Shown here in pieces: positions 62,675-64,000 of a stretch of 64,000 nt of DNA. The first letter of the stretch is position 1. Each line of letters starts with the position of its first letter. The notes under the pieces were generated by a model. That model saw nothing but the letters and a program-made list of their open reading frames with translations, had not been told where the DNA came from and searched no databases. Source of the DNA: Coriobacteriaceae bacterium (lineage in GTDB: Bacteria; Actinomycetota; Coriobacteriia; Coriobacteriales; UMGS124); NCBI GenBank assembly GCA_019421015.1, contig JAHZGC010000005.1, positions 62,001-126,000 on the forward strand. Direction: 5' to 3'. A program made the translations under genes and the position numbers.

Positions 62675-63259
62675 TTAGCCGATCTCTTTCCAGGCAGCGG
62701 TCTTAGGCGAAAGGATATAGACCGTGCGCGGCGCGGCACCGTTCGCGTCGGGGAGCTGATGGCAGGCATCCTCACCGGCAGCCGCCACGGCCTTGGCCGC
62801 ATCGGACTCGGGATCGTCAAGGTCGCCGTAGAAGCGGGCGCCGCAGCTGCAGTTGTGCACACAGGCCGGGCTCTCGCCGTCCTTGAGGCGCTGGACGCAG
62901 CAGGTGCACTTCTCCACCACGTTCAGGTCCTCGTTGTAGGAGCGGGCGCCGTAGGGGCAGGCGTCGATGCACACCTGGCAGCCGATGCAGCTCTCCTTGT
63001 CGACCAGCACCAGGCCGTTGTCCTCGTCGCGGTAGCTCGCGCCCGTGGGGCACGCCGCGATGCAGGGGGCGTTCTCGCACTGCTGGCACTGGGTGGGCAG
63101 CCAGTACTGCTCGATGTCGGGGAAGGTGCCGGTGGGCCCCACCACGCTCACGCGGTTCCAGTACATCCCCAGGTCAAGGTTGTTCTCAAACTTGCAGGCA
63201 ACGACGCAGGAGTCGCAGCCGGAGCAGCGGTCGAGGTCGATAACAAGGCAGTTTCTCAT
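62675..63259 (-). CDS. DmsB-like four-cluster ferredoxin subunit
   Basis: The 194-residue protein has cysteine groups CSGCDSCVVACK, CQQCENAPCIAACP, CIGCQVCIDACP and CTCCVQRLKDGESPACVHNC. No leader. Its ATG overlaps the stop of the catalytic gene (TAATG), so translation is coupled. It transfers electrons from the DmsC-type anchor to the Mo subunit. Confidence 0.94.
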   Translation of the reverse strand: MRNCLVIDLDRCSGCDSCVVACKFENNLDLGMYWNRVSVVGPTGTFPDIEQYWLPTQCQQCENAPCIAACPTGASYRDEDNGLVLVDKESCIGCQVCIDACPYGARSYNEDLNVVEKCTCCVQRLKDGESPACVHNCSCGARFYGDLDDPESDAAKAVAAAGEDACHQLPDANGAAPRTVYILSPKTAAWKEIG

Positions 63260-64000
63260 TAGTACACATCCTCCGTCCTAGGCTCGGACTGCAGCGTGGG
63301 CATGAAGGGACGGAACTCCTCGGGCTCCACCCAAACGTTGGCGGGCTTCTCGGACTTCTCAATCTTCACCGTGAAGCCGCGGTTGGTATAGGAGCCGAAT
63401 ACCTCGTTGAAGGGGGCGGAGTTCTTGGTGAGCACGTTGATGTTGCACTCGCGCCAGCCGCCCGTGATCTCCTTCTGAGAGGCGTCGTAGCACTCGGGGT
63501 TCCAGAAGCGCTCCATCCACAGCACGCCGGGGGCGATGCCCTCGGTCACATAGGCGCGGCCGTGGATCTCGCCGCGGCGGCTGGTGAGCTTGACCCAGTC
63601 CATGTGCTCGATGCCGTACTGCGCCGCGGTCTCGGGGTTGATGCGCACGTCGGGCTCGGGGTAGAGCTCGCGGGCAAAGGCGGCGTGGCGCATGGTGCCG
63701 TGGTGGAAGTAGGGCACGCGGCCGCTGGTGATGACCAGGGGATACTCGGTGTCGGTCAGGGGCGACTCGACGGGCTCGATGAAGGTGCAGATGGGCGAGT
63801 AGTCCTGGCTGGCCGAGGGCATCTCGAAGGGGTAGGTGAACGGATAGCCCGTCCGGCCCATCTTGAGCAGCAGCGTGCAGTAGACCTCGCACTTGCGGCT
63901 CTCGGTGGCAAAGCCCGCAGGCAGGCCGTCGTCGCAGATCTCGAGGTACTGGTCGTAGGCCCAGTACTCCTCGGGCGGGGTCACCTTGGGCACGTAGGTG
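63259..64000 (-). CDS. DMSO-reductase-family catalytic subunit, C-terminal part only (cut by right edge)
   Basis: About 247 residues of the C-terminal domain are visible. They include SPLTDTEYPLVITSGRVPYF, HGTMRHAAFARELYPEPDVR, INPETAAQYGIEHMDWVKL and SRRGEIHGRAYVTEGIAPGV, the conserved beta-barrel that contacts the second pterin. The N-terminal cluster, Mo ligand and any Tat leader lie outside the window. It is the first gene of a complete ABC-plus-chaperone operon. Substrate cannot be judged. Confidence 0.92.
   Translation of the reverse strand, partial: TYVPKVTPPEEYWAYDQYLEICDDGLPAGFATESRKCEVYCTLLLKMGRTGYPFTYPFEMPSASQDYSPICTFIEPVESPLTDTEYPLVITSGRVPYFHHGTMRHAAFARELYPEPDVRINPETAAQYGIEHMDWVKLTSRRGEIHGRAYVTEGIAPGVLWMERFWNPECYDASQKEITGGWRECNINVLTKNSAPFNEVFGSYTNRGFTVKIEKSEKPANVWVEPEEFRPFMPTLQSEPRTEDVY

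Noticed and set aside
1..64000. tRNA, rRNA, prophage or integrase genes
   Set aside because: Looked for cloverleaf-like arms, conserved rRNA stretches and recombinase motifs in the gaps; none seen. The only recognised RNA gene is the SRP RNA.

Overview
The window is high-GC bacterial DNA. It has no tRNA, rRNA or CRISPR array that I could see. Its gene content fits the actinobacterial class Coriobacteriia, most likely Eggerthellaceae. That assignment is inference. It rests on many Tat-exported FAD reductases of the fumarate/urocanate reductase type, exported multihaem cytochromes, several DMSO-reductase-family molybdoenzyme operons, an aldehyde:ferredoxin oxidoreductase, and repeated LuxR regulators whose N-terminal half is a polytopic membrane domain. 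Few housekeeping genes are present: dnaX, an SRP RNA gene, a SlyD-like isomerase and a DedA protein.

Layout. 1-3257: aldehyde:ferredoxin oxidoreductase (cut by the left edge) with a Tat-signal ferredoxin, and a TetR regulator. 3672-6188: dnaX. 6433-11138: a LuxR/membrane regulator co-oriented with a tiny stand-alone sulfite-oxidase-type dimerisation-domain protein, divergent from a trihaem cytochrome/sulfite-oxidase-fold protein and its small partner (partner broken by an in-frame TAA). 11489-19128: a DMSO-reductase-family operon (catalytic subunit, ferredoxin, TorD chaperone) between two LuxR regulators. 19306-22487: FAD reductase divergent from a LuxR gene. 22614-25545: an AAA-like/nuclease protein and a HipA-like kinase. 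25649-28645: second copy of the trihaem/sulfite-oxidase-fold pair, with a second stand-alone dimerisation domain and a gene remnant. 28991-37975: a HemW-like protein lacking radical-SAM cysteines, two FAD reductases, a hexahaem cytochrome and two LuxR genes. 38055-40283: SlyD, then an accessory island with a three-gene DUF3990/DUF3791 toxin-antitoxin-like operon next to a duplicated LuxR 3' end. 40818-44697: FAD/FMN reductase divergent from LuxR. 45006-47426: third copy of the trihaem pair. 48163-53612: a nuclease-fold protein, a 5'-nucleotidase, a phosphatase fused to a sulfite-oxidase dimerisation domain, DedA and the SRP RNA. 53754-57425: a DUF4143-type ATPase and a 5'-truncated sortase-anchored pilin-like gene. 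57562-60877: FAD reductase plus a frameshifted LuxR gene. 60976-64000: a second DMSO-reductase-type operon, cut by the right edge.

How it works together (inference). The window reads as a collection of respiratory modules. Each has an exported reductase, an electron-carrying cytochrome or ferredoxin where needed, and its own membrane-bound LuxR regulator, usually divergent from the reductase gene. The least familiar element is the threefold trihaem/sulfite-oxidase-fold pair, together with the separate use of its dimerisation domain as a cytoplasmic mini-protein and as the N-terminus of a phosphatase. Intergenic spaces carry several dispersed palindromic repeat families. Some are AT-rich and MITE-like, and some sit at sites of gene truncation.
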